Assembly (NCBI GenBank): GCA_947561395.2
Contig: OX387185.1
Span: forward strand, 44,278,602-44,342,601
Source of the DNA: Buxus sempervirens
Taxonomy: Eukaryota > Streptophyta > Magnoliopsida > Buxales > Buxaceae
Reading direction: 5' to 3'
Length of the DNA stretch: 64,000 nt
Positions 21,806 through 33,900 of the stretch are shown piece after piece; position 1 is the stretch's first letter, and the number at the start of each line of letters is the position of its first letter. Position numbers and translations under genes: made by a program. Under the pieces are notes generated by a model. That model had not been told where the DNA came from. It saw only the letters and a program-made list of their open reading frames with translations, and did no database searches.

Positions 21806-22010
21806 CTTTATGGATCGTCTCTCTTCTTGCTTTGCACAGAAATGACAACAAAAATCAAATTCAACCAGAACAAAATTATCCCGTTTAGAGCAAACAGACA
21901 CGAGTAAGAAGGAGAAGAAGAGGCCTACCACAACAAAAAAGAAAGAGAATTGAAGAAGAGGAGGGAGAGACAGCGAGTTTGCGTGTGTGAGAACGAGAGA
22001 TTTTTTGCTT

Positions 22011-22020
22011 CTATATATAG
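22011..22020 (-). promoter_or_regulatory. Candidate TATA box of AP1/FUL-like gene
   Basis: CTATATATAG, self-complementary, 206 bases upstream of the ATG on the minus strand. It is followed by a CT-rich leader (CTCTCCCTCCTCTTCTTC), typical of plant MADS-box 5' UTRs. No perfect CArG box (CC, six A/T, GG) was seen in the next 300 bases upstream. Confidence 0.55.
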
Positions 22021-24170
22021 CAAAGGCTAGGATATGGCTCATGGAGGATACAAGGCAGTTTCGGATCATGTAAAGCTGGAAATTAAAAACCAGAGTGGTT
22101 TCGTCAGAAGCGTTGTCGAGTTGTGATTGGTGGGAGCCCGGAGTGTCGAACTCTTCTCCTGCACTTATGTGTGAACTTTAAGGAAAAAGATTACGCTCCA
22201 CTTATCTCAGGGTGGATGCACGGATGAGTGCAAGAAAAAAGTGTGCGGTGGCACAGTCCTCAATATCTGGGTTGTAATCTACGGTTTGCAGAAGAATCCG
22301 TACTTTCAAGGGGGCATCGATGTACGGATATTTGCTCTTTTGCGACTGACGGCGGGCGAGGTTGTGAGAAGTGCACGGACAACGAGAACTAACTGTGACT
22401 TCTCGACCTTTGCCATCGCTCTCTTTTTTTGTCGTTAGTGCGGAGGTGTCTAAAGTAAGGACGAAACTGATCTATCTTTCCAGTTATTTCTTTTCTGTCT
22501 GTGGGTTATTTTTTGGTTGAAAAGAAAAGGAGGAAGGGGAGCTACTATGGTGGCTTCTTTCCTGCCAGAGAATGTTTAGATTGAATCATAGCTACTAATT
22601 AACTCCGTCCGTCTTAGTCGGAGCAATTAGACCGTCATCATAGTACATGAGAGCATAATGAATCTTGTAGACAGTGGGTCTAGTCCTTGGGACTAATACC
22701 TTTCCTCTTATTGAATTACGTAGCTACTTTGGTTGTGGGATATTGCCATATTGAGCATCTCATGGTCAATGTTTTTCTCATTATTATAAATATTACATGT
22801 AATGCTCCCTTGAAAATAATATTGAATGTGAGATGCTCTAGATGAAATAGCATTTCACGATCATAACAGAAAGCAATGCAGTGAAGGGTTGTAATTGTTT
22901 CATAACCAATATATCATCATCAACAAATTTCTTGCGCTATTTATGTAGCGAGGGTTGTGGTCGGTGCATTCATTTAAAAAAAAAAATCAATTTCACTCAT
23001 TGTAATAAAATGATCAAAAGGGCAATTAATATAAGATGAAATTGTACGAGGCCTATGAAGTTTAAGCGAGATACTATCACATGGAACATTTTTTTTTACC
23101 TATAACAATTCTTATATATATATTATTAAGAGCAAAAGCTCTGCAATTGTTGGATGCTTGATGCAAGAACATTTCAATCAAATTGTAGGGACCAATTCAT
23201 CAAAAAGGTAGTAGACAATTCCAAACAATCTTTCTAGGTATACCAATCATAGAATTGGTGTGGGTACTGCAGGTGCATAATTTCTAATAATGCAAAACGA
23301 TATACACTCAGATAAAGGCATGCGGTGGATAACTCTTTTGGACAACATAATAATTCCTTGTTTCATTGAACATGGAAAGTCACATTGAAGGGCATCAAGC
23401 TAGGATTTTGTTTAGTAATTAACTAATAAGCTTTTATTTAATAAAAAGGGAAAATTATGGTTAAGGGTGACTTTTTGGGTATTTACAAAAACATACTTCA
23501 GAGAAGTCAAAAGTTTTAAACATAATTACAATGAAGGCAAAAAAAACATTATAGGATGTTCTTCTCTTCCAAGTTTGCTTCCACCTTTTTTAAAAAACGT
23601 GACTTCTCGATTAATTGTTTGGTCCTGTGATTAATCGAGCAACACATAGATTAATCGACCACTACTCAGTGATTAATCGACTTCCTTTGCCAATCATCGA
23701 CCAATAACCTGAAGGAGCCCCTGTAAAGGTTTAGCCAATACCAAACCCTAACCTGCCTCTATTGGGTTGGTAATGGGAATGGGTCAAGGCTGACCCGATT
23801 GTGCAATATAATGCATAAAAATGATTTTCTTAATTTGAATTTATAAAATATGTATTTTATATATATAATTTTTTTTAAAACATATAAAAAGGTGCTCTCA
23901 TAGATCATGGTTGGTCTAGGGTGAGTTGGCTATACCAGAACATGCCCCTAACCCGATTTTGACAATACCAAATTGGTGAACCCTAACCATTGGGGGTGGG
24001 TGACTCGTGAACCCTAACCTCTGTCCTTCACCTCACCGTGTTCCATTTATACCTAAGAACTGCAGGTAGTAGTAGTTATTATATCAAGTCAACATAGAAC
24101 TCACAAAACGGGTAGTGGTCGTTATTCTACTAATATCATCATATAAAATACTATTCAAAAAGTAAGGGGG
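22021..24170. other. Upstream region of AP1/FUL-like gene
   Basis: Non-coding. It contains a degenerate foldback MITE at about 22650-22870 (gagcatctcatgg versus gtgagatgctct). Repeated GATTAATCGA words lie at 23609-23690, and the second copy of a dispersed repeat is at 23730-24055. The ORF at 22241-22438 is not recognisable as a gene. Confidence 0.4.
23730..24055. repeat. Dispersed repeat, copy 2 (AACCCTAACCTGCC type)
   Basis: Shares aaccctaacctgcc-like ends and an AT-rich centre (ATGTATTTTATATATATAA) with 20262-20625. Confidence 0.4.
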
Positions 24171-24174
24171 CTTA

Positions 24175-24330
24175 TATACCCAGAAGCAAGAAAAACTATC
24201 TAAATCAAAATTTGCAAGAAGGTCTGCTGCAACATTGGCTTCTCGATAATCATATTCAAATCTGACTTCAGAAAAACCACTGATTAAGTTCCTGGCTTCG
24301 AGAATGATTCCAAAAATTTTCCATGGCGGT
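24175..24330 (-). mobile_element. LINE RNase H tail fragment
   Basis: Minus-strand reading ARNLISGFSEVRFEYDYREA then NVAADLLANFDLDSFSCFW is the C-terminal RNase H region (conserved H/Y-REAN-AAD-LA) seen in plant non-LTR elements. It resembles the LINE tail at 24790-24960 but is a separate, diverged copy. Confidence 0.7.
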
Positions 24331-24657
24331 TGAAGGAGAGGCTGCTTTATTAAATCAATAATCAGTTTGGGGGTTGAGCTTATACGTTCTCCTGCCAGTT
24401 TTTTGAAGACAGTTTATTGAACGTGGATCGGCTGTGTTTGGGTCCAAAACTAAAAACAGCACAAATCATCTGTCTGTGCCACTGGATTGTTCACTTTAGT
24501 ACTTATTTACTTTCGTCGGAGCGTACGGGATTTCAGCGCTTCATCATTTAGGTGCCGTTTGGGATTGCTTGGGCTTACGGGTAAGGACTTATTGATGAGT
24601 TAGCTTATTTAAGTTCTTATCCGCAGTTAATAAAAATTTGAATGTTTAAAGAAATTA

Positions 24658-25664
24658 CTTTTTTTTTTTTTTTGAAAAGAAAATGTAAACAGCTTCATTC
24701 ATGAAATAAAACGTGAGGTACATCTTCCACTTACATCATCGATTAGACATGAATTTAAACAATGTGGGGGTCTGTTATACCAAGTACAAGAGTAACAATC
24801 AAGCCCAAAATTTTTCAAGTAAATCTGCTGCTTGGTTAGCTTCCCTAAAGACGTGGGAGATCCTAACGATAGTAAAACTTCTAATCAACTCCTGGATCTG
24901 TTCCAAATATGCACTGATTTTCCAAGGAGGGAAAGCTGAATGTGAGGAGATAAGTTGAATTAAAGCTAAAGAGTCACCTTCAAGCTGAATATTCTGACAA
25001 TTTAAACTCTTCGCCAATTTGAGTGCTTCAAGAGCTGCCATTGCTTCCGCCTCTATGGCAGATTTAGGCCCCAATTTTACAGCAAATCCTCTAAGAAAAG
25101 TTCCCGATTCATCTCTGCACAATCCTCCTGCTGCTGCTTCCCCTAAAGAACCACGGGATGCTCCATCGAAATTCACTTTGACAAAAGAATGTTTTGGTGT
25201 TTCCCAGCCCACCATGATTTCTTTCTTTGTCCTTTGTTTGCTTTTCTTTAGTTCTTTTATCTTCTTAGAGTCCATTTGCAATTGGTGGATGTGGGAACAG
25301 GTCCCTTCAACTGATGGAGTAATGCCTTCAAAGAGTGCTTTATTTCTGGTCGTCCATATTGCCCATGCCACATTTGCACAACCTGTAATCACATCAAAAT
25401 AATGTAAGTCCCATGAATTATAATCCATTACTAACAGAGTTTGGAACCATTTGTAGTAATCTTCTGTGGGGCCTGCTTGTTGTGTTGTCCCTCCCATCGT
25501 ACTAATCCATACAGCTCTTGAAAATGGACATTCAAGCATGAGGTGTTCTAGAGTTTCCTCCTGCATGTAACAGAGCACACAATTATCATTAAAACCTCCT
25601 ATTCTAGAATTCAAAAACTTGTTAGTCAGGACAGCATTTTTAAGGCATTTCCACATGAATAATA
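24658..25664 (-). mobile_element. 5'-truncated L1-type LINE with zinc finger and RNase H
   Basis: The poly(A) appears as T15 at about 24659-24673. The minus-strand ORF from 25656 (285 codons) encodes a zf-RVT region (CVLCYMQEETLEHLMLECPF) near residues 27-46. An RNase H domain starts about residue 155 (VKVNFDGASRGSLGEAAAGG), with the E in KSAIEAEAMAALEALK, the D in LEGDSLALIQL and the final VFREANQAADLL. The first Asp and the E are present. Endonuclease and RT are missing through 5' truncation. The ORF is open to a natural stop, so this is a fairly young insertion. Confidence 0.85.
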
Positions 25665-25680
25665 ATTATTCATGTGGAAA
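25648..25680. repeat. Perfect 33-bp palindrome at the LINE 5' junction
   Basis: Arms TTTCCACATGAATAAT (25648-25663) and its exact complement (25665-25680) around a single A. The right part of the LINE reading (ATGTGGAAATGC) makes up one arm. Confidence 0.9.
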
Positions 25681-25687
25681 TTACATT

Positions 25688-26289
25688 CAAGCACTTAACA
25701 GAAGGCTAGGTTCGTGAACAGAATCGTGACATAGGATCAAGCACTTAACAGAAGGCTAGGTTCGTGAACAGAATCGTGTCTTGCATGTTCAACACCGTCT
25801 CCGGCAAGAAGATCGCCGTCCTTGGCTTCGCTTTCAAGAAGGAGACGGGTGACACGAGAGAGACGCCGGCCATTGATGTGTGCCACGGGCTGCCAGGGGA
25901 CAAGGCTCAGCTGTCGATCTACGATCTGCAGGTGACATAGGATCAAATTCGAAGGGATCTGGCCACCAACAAGTTCGATTGGGATCACCGATCACCCACA
26001 ACACCTGGTTCCTAGCAGCCTGACTGAGTCCAAGAACGTGAGCGTGGTTTGGGACGCCTACAAGGCTGGAAAGGGAGCTCACGGTGTTTGCATCTTGACG
26101 GAGTGGGACGAGTTCAAGGCCTTGGATTACCAGCGGATCTACGACAGGATGGAGAAGCCGGCATTCGTCTTTGATGGAAGGAATGTCGTGAACGTTGAGA
26201 AGCTAAGAAACATTGGTTTTGTCGTGTATTTGGTCGGGAAGACATTGGACTCATGGATCAAGAATCTTCCTATTGCGGCTTCCACCTAA
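25688..26289 (+). pseudogene. UGD: UDP-glucose 6-dehydrogenase retro-pseudogene (3' half)
   Basis: The intact gene oxidises UDP-glucose to UDP-glucuronate for cell-wall polysaccharides. Here only the C-terminal NAD/UDP-binding half remains: RFVNRIVSCMFNTVSGKKIA, VLGFAFKKETGDTRETPAID, LSIYDLQVT, then WDAYKAGKGAHGVCILTEWD, LDYQRIYDRMEKPAFVFDGR and a C-terminus ending IAAST with TAA at 26287-26289. A GAG-to-TAG change at 25938-25940 and a frameshift with lost sequence at about 26010-26030 break it. Codon use is GC-rich compared with its surroundings. The first 50 bases (25688-25737) are a duplicated piece of the start joined to GACATAGGATC, copied from 25934-25944. The 3' UTR-like sequence may extend to about 26705. 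Confidence 0.9.
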
Positions 26290-27657
26290 TAAAGGTGATC
26301 CTAATGATCCACGGCACCGAGATGATCCAGAGAATCGCTTGCCTAGCTGCAAAGTTTTTAGTTCTACCTAGTCAAATCGCCAAGACAGAGTCCCGTAAAC
26401 ACCTGATTTTGGTTTGGTTCTGCCTACTTTTGAGTTCTTACTGAAATTTTCTGTCTGTTTTACAATATTTTTTCGACAATTCATTCGTTAGCTGCCTCTT
26501 ACATCAGTTTGATTGTTTGTGTCCGTTGCTTCTCGTCTTCGTTGTCTTTCTCTTTCTATCTCGAGCCGAGTATGGTTTTGCCTCTTTTCTGCTTCTATAA
26601 TGCGATGCCTTGCTGTGGTAATGAGTTGATGAGGTTGTCGAAGAACCAGAGATTTCAGACTTCGCATAAGTGGGAGGAGAAGTTGCTAAGAAGAGCTTCT
26701 CCTTACGGGTAATCTCCCTCTAGTGCTTAAGGGTAAGCGCTGACCCATTTGGCATTACCAAACATACTTTTTGCTTAAATAAGTGCTTTAATAAGCTATA
26801 AGCTGTATTAAGCACTTAATTAAGCAACCCCAAACACAGCCTTAGAAAATAAAAAAGCACTTTTGCCGTGGCCTTAGTCTTTTGCGACTTGAAAATATGC
26901 TGGAGCCATAGGCTGGAACATTTGTTGGTCCAATGGCAATGCATGTGTCCACATAGGTGTGTGAAGCTGACGTGTACATATGCATTGCCGTTAGACCAGC
27001 AGACTTCCAACGAGAGGGTCCAGGTGATGTGATCTCGTCTTTTTTTTTTTGTTGAAAAAAAAAACCAGTTAAATATCTATTCCTTCATTTGGTTAAAAGG
27101 GAGATTCTGTCACCCCCTTTTTTTTTCTTGTAATTTTTTCTTTGGAAATCTGTCTTCCCTTTATGGGGGGTCATGGGGTAAGCATTGGTTAATGTTGGCT
27201 GTAGAACCACCAGGAAGCATTGGTTAATTTTTTCTAGATGAGAATTATAGTTTAGGATCACTAATTCCTTGACAAGATACGAATTGTGAAACTTTATTTG
27301 GCAGGTAACACAACATACATATACACAATCACTGTACTGTAAATGAAACTCAAGAAACTTAAATAGCTAATAGTATCCATAATATTACATTTAAAGCAAT
27401 AAATTAAGTTGCAAATAATTAATATCAGAATTACATTTACATCACATTAATCCCGTGGACTGTAACTTCAGTCCCCCATAAAATTCATACGAATATAGTT
27501 TTCATTTTTGTCATCAGAATTGACATAAGTTCAAGATTAAGATTTGTTTCTTATTGTCTATATTTCAAACATATAAATACAAGTTTCACAAACCAGATTA
27601 AGGTTAATAAATAGGAAGTATGCACCTAGTCGAGCCTTTCAGAAATGATTTAACATT
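26290..27657. other. Spacer between UGD pseudogene and SEP-like stop codon
   Basis: Bases 26290-26705 look like the retro-copied UGD 3' UTR. Further on, AT-rich sequence covers the putative SEP-like 3' UTR; a minus-strand AATAAA (complement 27293-27298) about 360 bases past the stop is a candidate poly(A) signal. Confidence 0.4.
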
Positions 27658-27959
27658 TCAAAGCATCCAACCAGGAACAAATCCATTGACATTTTGGGAA
27701 GGAGCAGCAACAGTCATATGATCTGGACCCACAGGATTGTATCTGCAACCAAATATATGTCAGTCGTTGAAGCAATCTTTTTTATAGAATTCCTGCATTA
27801 TAAGAGACAGAAATTAAGGTACCCAATTTGTAATGTGGAATTGCAGTCTAAAGGCTGGAAGAAATCCTCTGACTGATTATGTTGATGACCATATTGCATG
27901 CTATTCCCACCAGCTTCCCATGATTGTCGAAGCTGATTTTCTGCACAGCTTTCTTCCAA
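27658..27959 (-). CDS. SEP-like: Exons 7-8 of SEP-like gene (C-terminal domain)
   Basis: Exon 7 (27959-27823, 137 nt) begins [20 protein letters not shown] and ends with the SEP I motif up to LQIG. Exon 8 (27742-27658, 85 nt) encodes [20 protein letters not shown] then FVPGWML and TGA. The intron between them is 80 bp. Both activation-domain motifs typical of SEP1/2/4 are complete. Confidence 0.94.
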
Positions 27960-30900
27960 CTGCCAAACAAAATTTTCAAAGGAAAAGGCCCAAGGTTAAT
28001 CATAGAACATCATCATCATAAGCCAGTTCCCAGCAAAGTGGGTCGATGACACGAATCTTATCTTTCCATTCTGCTCTATCAAAAATCATGGAACAGTTAA
28101 GATGAATTTGTGCTGGAGGCATATATGCTAATGTCCTATAATATCCTTTATGTGAAACAAGTTATACTGGGAAAAAGAGATTTACATTACCAAAAAAAAA
28201 AAAAAAAAAGATACAAAAAGACAGATCTCTAACATATATTGATTTCCCCATGATAGCAGTTTTATGTTTTGATAGCGTATAGTCCATGCCCAACAGAAAG
28301 TTCCAGCTAGCTTTCTCGAGTCTGTGTAGGATCTGAATCAATAAGTTGGAGGGCTATGGATTTGTGAACCCAATCAAGTTAAAAAAGAAGAGTCAAGATT
28401 GACTAGTGTTTAAGTTGTAGTATACTGGGACTAAAGGAAAAAAATATAAAAACAATGCTAGCAGTCTTGCAACAGATTTGCATTGTCATTATTCTGTTAA
28501 TTTTTTTATGAACATTCTGCAGCTAATTAAACAGGAATTTCAACAATGCTAGCAAGGCATTACACACTTAATTATCAATTCATGCTTGATATTTGAAATT
28601 CCTTTAGAATCTTCATCAATGCATCCCTGTAACAACTACCTGAACTTAATCAGTACTGTCCAGTTCCAAACTTCCAATGCGCAGTGACCTTTTTCTAACT
28701 GATACTACAGCCAGTTCATTGATGCAACATGAATAAAGGGGGAATAGAAACAGAGCATTGATACTTGAGCTATGCTACTCTTTCCCAACCAGTTTCTTAA
28801 GGTATAACGTGCCAAAAATTTGTAGGCGTATCCTTGATGGGGCATGGAGTCTATGTTTGTTTGAGAAAAACCAGAGTACTAATACTTATTTAGAAGAAGC
28901 ATAAGAAAAACTAGAATTTTTAATTTGATAGCAACTAAGTTATAAAGTGTGGAATCTCAGAGAAGACGTGGCTCAAGTACGAGTACTAAATCTAAATCCT
29001 TGAAATGTTTTAGGACAAGTGGTTAGAGTTAAAGCTACATCAGCATAGATCCTTGCTTCTTAATTTGAAGTCCAATTTAAAAATTGTCAATACCTTCCTT
29101 CTTAAGGCTCTATTTGCTTCTTGTAGCATTTGCTCCTGCTCCATAACAATAGCTGATATGAGCTAAAAGCATATACCGAACAAATATACAAAAAAAATAA
29201 AATTGCATGAACTTTACCTGTCTTTGAAGATCATAAAGCTGATCAAGCATAAATTGAGTCTGCAGAGAGTGTTGGAACAGAAATCAGAATATTTTAGGAC
29301 TGCAAGTAGTTTATTTTCTTAGCCCAGGGGTCAAATTAATCAGCCTAAAAAAATTCTAATAGAGAAATAAATCTAAGCATAAGGTGTAAGAAACCAGGAA
29401 GTGCAATCCATTTAGTCACACACCAGCAATTCTTTCAAACAAATAAATTGGATAGTCTGTATATATAGACATAGCATATTATAATCAAACATAAAGGCAA
29501 TAAATGCCAGTTTTTTGCTTTCTCATCTAGTGAATTTATATTTCTATCATGATTTCCATTCAACTTTGTATAAAAATTTGATAATTTATGACCTATTGAA
29601 GATAAGAGCAACTTTGTTCTTTGCCAGTAAAAATCATGAATGGATCATTCAACGTGCTTAGAATTTTGTTGAACTAACAAACTTGAAATCTCTAAACAAA
29701 TTCAAAGTAAATTAACACGAGGCAGGTTGTACCATGTGATGGTAAGTTAGACTATCACCCCTACAGATTTTCTAGAAACATTAGTCAACTTCTCCTCTAA
29801 AGACCATATGATGGTGATCTGGCTTCAGTTTCAAGCCTGTGGACTTCTAAAATGCAGATGATTTGAAGATAGATGTGTACATCATATATACAACAGTCTG
29901 TCAAGCCCAAACTTGACCAAAGTTATGCCTCTGTATCATATTTGATGAAATAGGTCAAACCTAATCTATATCCCTCGCTCACCAGATCATACAGGTTTAA
30001 AAATAAACACCTATGAGCAACTCTTTCTAATTATGTGTACATCCTGATAGAGACAGAGAGGTTATTGCCTAGACATGAATTTCAGTGCCACATGAAAACA
30101 AGAAGAAATTTGGATTACAAGAAAATGAACTTAACCATGTGGAAAGCAGTTACTGGGCTACCTTAGTAATTTAGATATCGATAATAATCTTTTGAAAGAA
30201 TCCAAGGAATCAAAAACATTTTATGCTTGCTACAAAGTATTCACTACCTTTGTCGACCTGATTTGCTTCAAAGACATCTCCAGTTGATGCTCAAGCTGTT
30301 CAAGCTCTTTTGTGCTTAGCGGCCCCAAGTCTTCCCCAAGTAGATTCCTACAGTGATTAGGATTGAGGAATTCAAGATTAAAGTACACCTACTTACATTT
30401 ATAGAAAACTTGTGCAAAGGGTTGGTCGCATTAGTTCTAAGCTGGAATTAGAAAGAAATCAATATAATTCATAAATACCAAGGAACTCTTTAAAGAAGAA
30501 CTTTTGCAATGTTGTCAGGATAAATTACCTTTGTGATCGCTGTAGGACCTCAACTTTTGCCTTTAGTTTCAGATATTCCTGGTAGCTGCTCTGCTTGATG
30601 ACAGAAAAAGAATCAAACTTTGCCATAAGATCCGAAATTAGGGCAGTATATTGAAGTGAAAAATCAAATAATGTGACAACCCTAAATCTTGTCGTAGAAG
30701 AAAATAAATCTTAAATCACAGAAACGTCAAATGCACAGGAGTACACTACCTGCGTCTCCTTGGCTGGTTGACTGGGTTCCAAAGCACCGTAACTGCACTT
30801 TTGGTATCTCTCGAGCGTCTTGAGCATGCTATGATTAAAGCAGAGGATGAAGAATCGTAAGCTAAATAGAATCTACAAACAGAACATTCGACCACGTGAA

Positions 30901-33900
30901 CCAAATATTATGGAATTTTAGCATCAAAGAGGGGGTTCTCATAAGCTACCAATTCACATGTGACTTTGCGAGAAATGAAGATTAGGAATTCTGGGAATGA
31001 ATGAAACACATATAACATTGCAATGTTACAGACAAAAAAGAATTCTCAGATAAATAACCCAGCAAATGCAGAACATAATTCACTGGGTCTCCATTCTAGA
31101 CACTTGGTGGTTTGATCAATTACGTATGAATGTAGGATTCCACTGCAACTACCAGAAATCAGAAACCAAGGAAGAGAAACATCAACATCTCCCCATTGGA
31201 TCCAGAGAAAAACAAATTAGGAATCTAAAGAGAATTCGGTGATACCATAACTAAGCTTCCGAAGACTTCGACCTCCGTCTAATCAATGCGTACTATACTA
31301 CTATAGAAATTGTTGATTTAGGCGTTTCCTCACGCCTTCATTCCTCAAAAATAGGATTCAAGGTTCAAAAATTAAACTTTCTTATGCATTGGAGAATAAT
31401 AAGCTATCTTTGATAATCATCATCATCGTCATAACCCAATTCCCACCAAAATAAGGTTAGCAACATGAATCTTGTCTCCTCGTCCTATTTTATAAAAATT
31501 ATTATCTTTAGTTAATTTATGTTTATATAATCCTTTGTTTTAACTTCATCCATGTCTTTTTAGGTCTTCCCCTTGTCTCTTTGGCCCCCTTCAATATGCA
31601 TCATCTCACATTTTTTATAGACTTGTCATCTCCTGGTCAGTGTTTGTTTTTACAAGTCCAAGCCACTTTAACCTACTCTCATCAATTTTAGCCTTCGTGC
31701 ATGCTATGCCTGATCATTTGCAAATATTTTCATTTCTTACTTTGTCTTTTAAAGTTTTATTACACTTTTATCTCCACATCCTTATCTCGGTAACTTCATA
31801 TTTTTAACTAGTAATTTATTTTCTATCTTAAATTCAATACCATACAACATAGCTAGTATAATTGTTATTTTACAAAGCTTACCCTGTAACTTAAGTAAAA
31901 CATACTTATCACACAGCTAACTAGCTCTAATCCTTAAATGTTATGTCTTCATCAATTTCTCCAATTTTTTGTATTATTGATCCAAGATACATGAATATAT
32001 TGCTTAAAGATATATTCTGATAGCGATGGAGTCACGTTTGTCCAAATCAAGTCATTGCTTTGAAACCTTTAGCTAATGAATGAACCATCTAATGCTTAAC
32101 AAATCAAAACCAACAAATACTCTTTACACATGTCCACAGGGAAGCAAATAGAGCTGCTGATGCTCTAGCGAATTTGACAATATCCACAGGTAGTTCTTGC
32201 CTTTGGAAAATGAAACCACTTCTCAAATCCAGCAAGTGTTGCAAGAAGACTATATAGGGTGCTCGCATAAGAGACGTGTGCTACTCTGATGCTTTTGGCT
32301 TTTGTTGTCGTTGTTAGGGTGTAGTTAGTTGTATGGTTTGTGGTTTTTATATAAAAAAAAAAAATCAAAACCAAGTCATTGCTTTTAAAACACTAGACAA
32401 CATATTCAGGCATTAAAGAGTAACATTGGCTGTGTGAGAGAGAGAGAGAGGGTGGGTGTGGTTTAAACATGTAAGTTAGATATTTAATGAGAAGTCACTG
32501 AGAAGGGCTAAACAAATGCATACTATGGGATGTTAAATAGGTAAAGAAATTCTAATTTAGATATGAAACTACTAAATAAAACTCGATTAGTTACAAAGTC
32601 TAAATATTGACATGCTTTATAAATAGATAAATAAGCGAAGAAACACAAAAAATTTAATTGCTGATAGTAGGGCTGCAACTCGGTGCGGTTTGGTTCGGGT
32701 TGACCTCAACCTAAGACCAAACCAAGGTTACTGATGGTCGGCCCAAAACTGAACTGAACCGACCTCAGAATCGAAATAACCAAACCGAAAACTGAATCGA
32801 TTATTTAAAGAAAACCTGTAACCCAACCCAAACTGAACCGAATTCCAAATTCGGTTCGGTTCGGGTCATTTTTCCATACTTAAAACCTATCATTAAGAGA
32901 GAGATTTCCACTTTTGCCAAAAAAAAAAAAAAAAATTTAAAGAATACACATAACAAATTTAAAGGATCATCATTTACATATGGTTCAATCCCTTAAGTAG
33001 TTCACATGCATACATAAGATGGAACAAAGAGCTTAGAATCCCAAGTCATATGTTAATTGTTTTGGATCATACTTTTGAGCTCATGAATCAATTTAATAAT
33101 TAACTACAAAGATTTATAAAATAATAATCTTATTCATTATTTTATAACTTATAATTTATAAGTTATATTTTATTATTACAACTTTATCTATTGTATATTA
33201 TATATATATTATTATATTTCGGTTCGGTTCGGTTTTACACTTAGGAAAATCAGTTTAGTTTTTGGTTCGGTTCAGTTAACCTAAGCCTTCAACCCAAAAC
33301 TAAACCAAATACATTCGATTCTCTATTTTTAGAACCAAAACCTACTCAAAGACTATATAATCCAAACCAAACCAACCCAAAGTCGGGTTTGACTAGTTTG
33401 GTTTCGGTTTTAACCGACCCAAGTTGCAGCCCTAACTGATAGGGTGTAACAACCCTCGATCCCAAATTAGAAAGAGATGAATACTCAATAAGGTATATGT
33501 GTTTTAAGATAAAAAGAAGGCGACTACAATGGCAAGCTTAGATCCTTGTTGCCCGTTCCAGTAATTTAACTTATGGCATCATTTCAACGTTATGATTTTT
33601 CCTTATTTATGTTTATTGAGCACTTTAGTAACAGATGGCGTCAACTGATTCTTCCCCATCTAGAGTCTAGACCGTCAGCTCCAACTCCTTTCTCATCTTT
33701 GTCCACTTATGAGTGGAATAAACTGCCCAAAGGTTTTCATTGAAATTTTGTAATGATTAAACAAAAGTCCGCATGCATCAACCCACTAATATACGAATAT
33801 CAAAAAAAATAACCCACTAATATCCATCTAAGCCACTTAGATTCCTTACGTTCTCTCTTCTTCTCCTATTTCATTTTTTTTCTCAATTTTACTGTTAAAA

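Larger units (their letters stand above)
24551..26845. repeat. hAT-like MITE split by a LINE and a retro-pseudogene
   Basis: The left piece (24551-24657, TAGGTGCCGTTTGGGATTGC) and right piece (about 26705-26845, ending AACCCCAAACACAGCCTTA) look like the two ends of one non-autonomous hAT element. Both carry CTTACGGGTAA. The LINE (24658-25664) and UGD copy (25688-26705) lie between them. No clear target duplication was found. Confidence 0.35.

Noticed and set aside
21458..22069. 203-codon minus-strand ORF extending the MADS exon both ways
   Set aside because: The real start is the MGRGRVQ methionine at 21805; upstream codons fall in the 5' UTR and past the TATA box, and codons after 21618 are intron.
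23609..23695. Repeated GATTAATCGA words as a CRISPR-like array
   Set aside because: Repeats are short, unequal and irregularly spaced, and the sequence is a plant genome.
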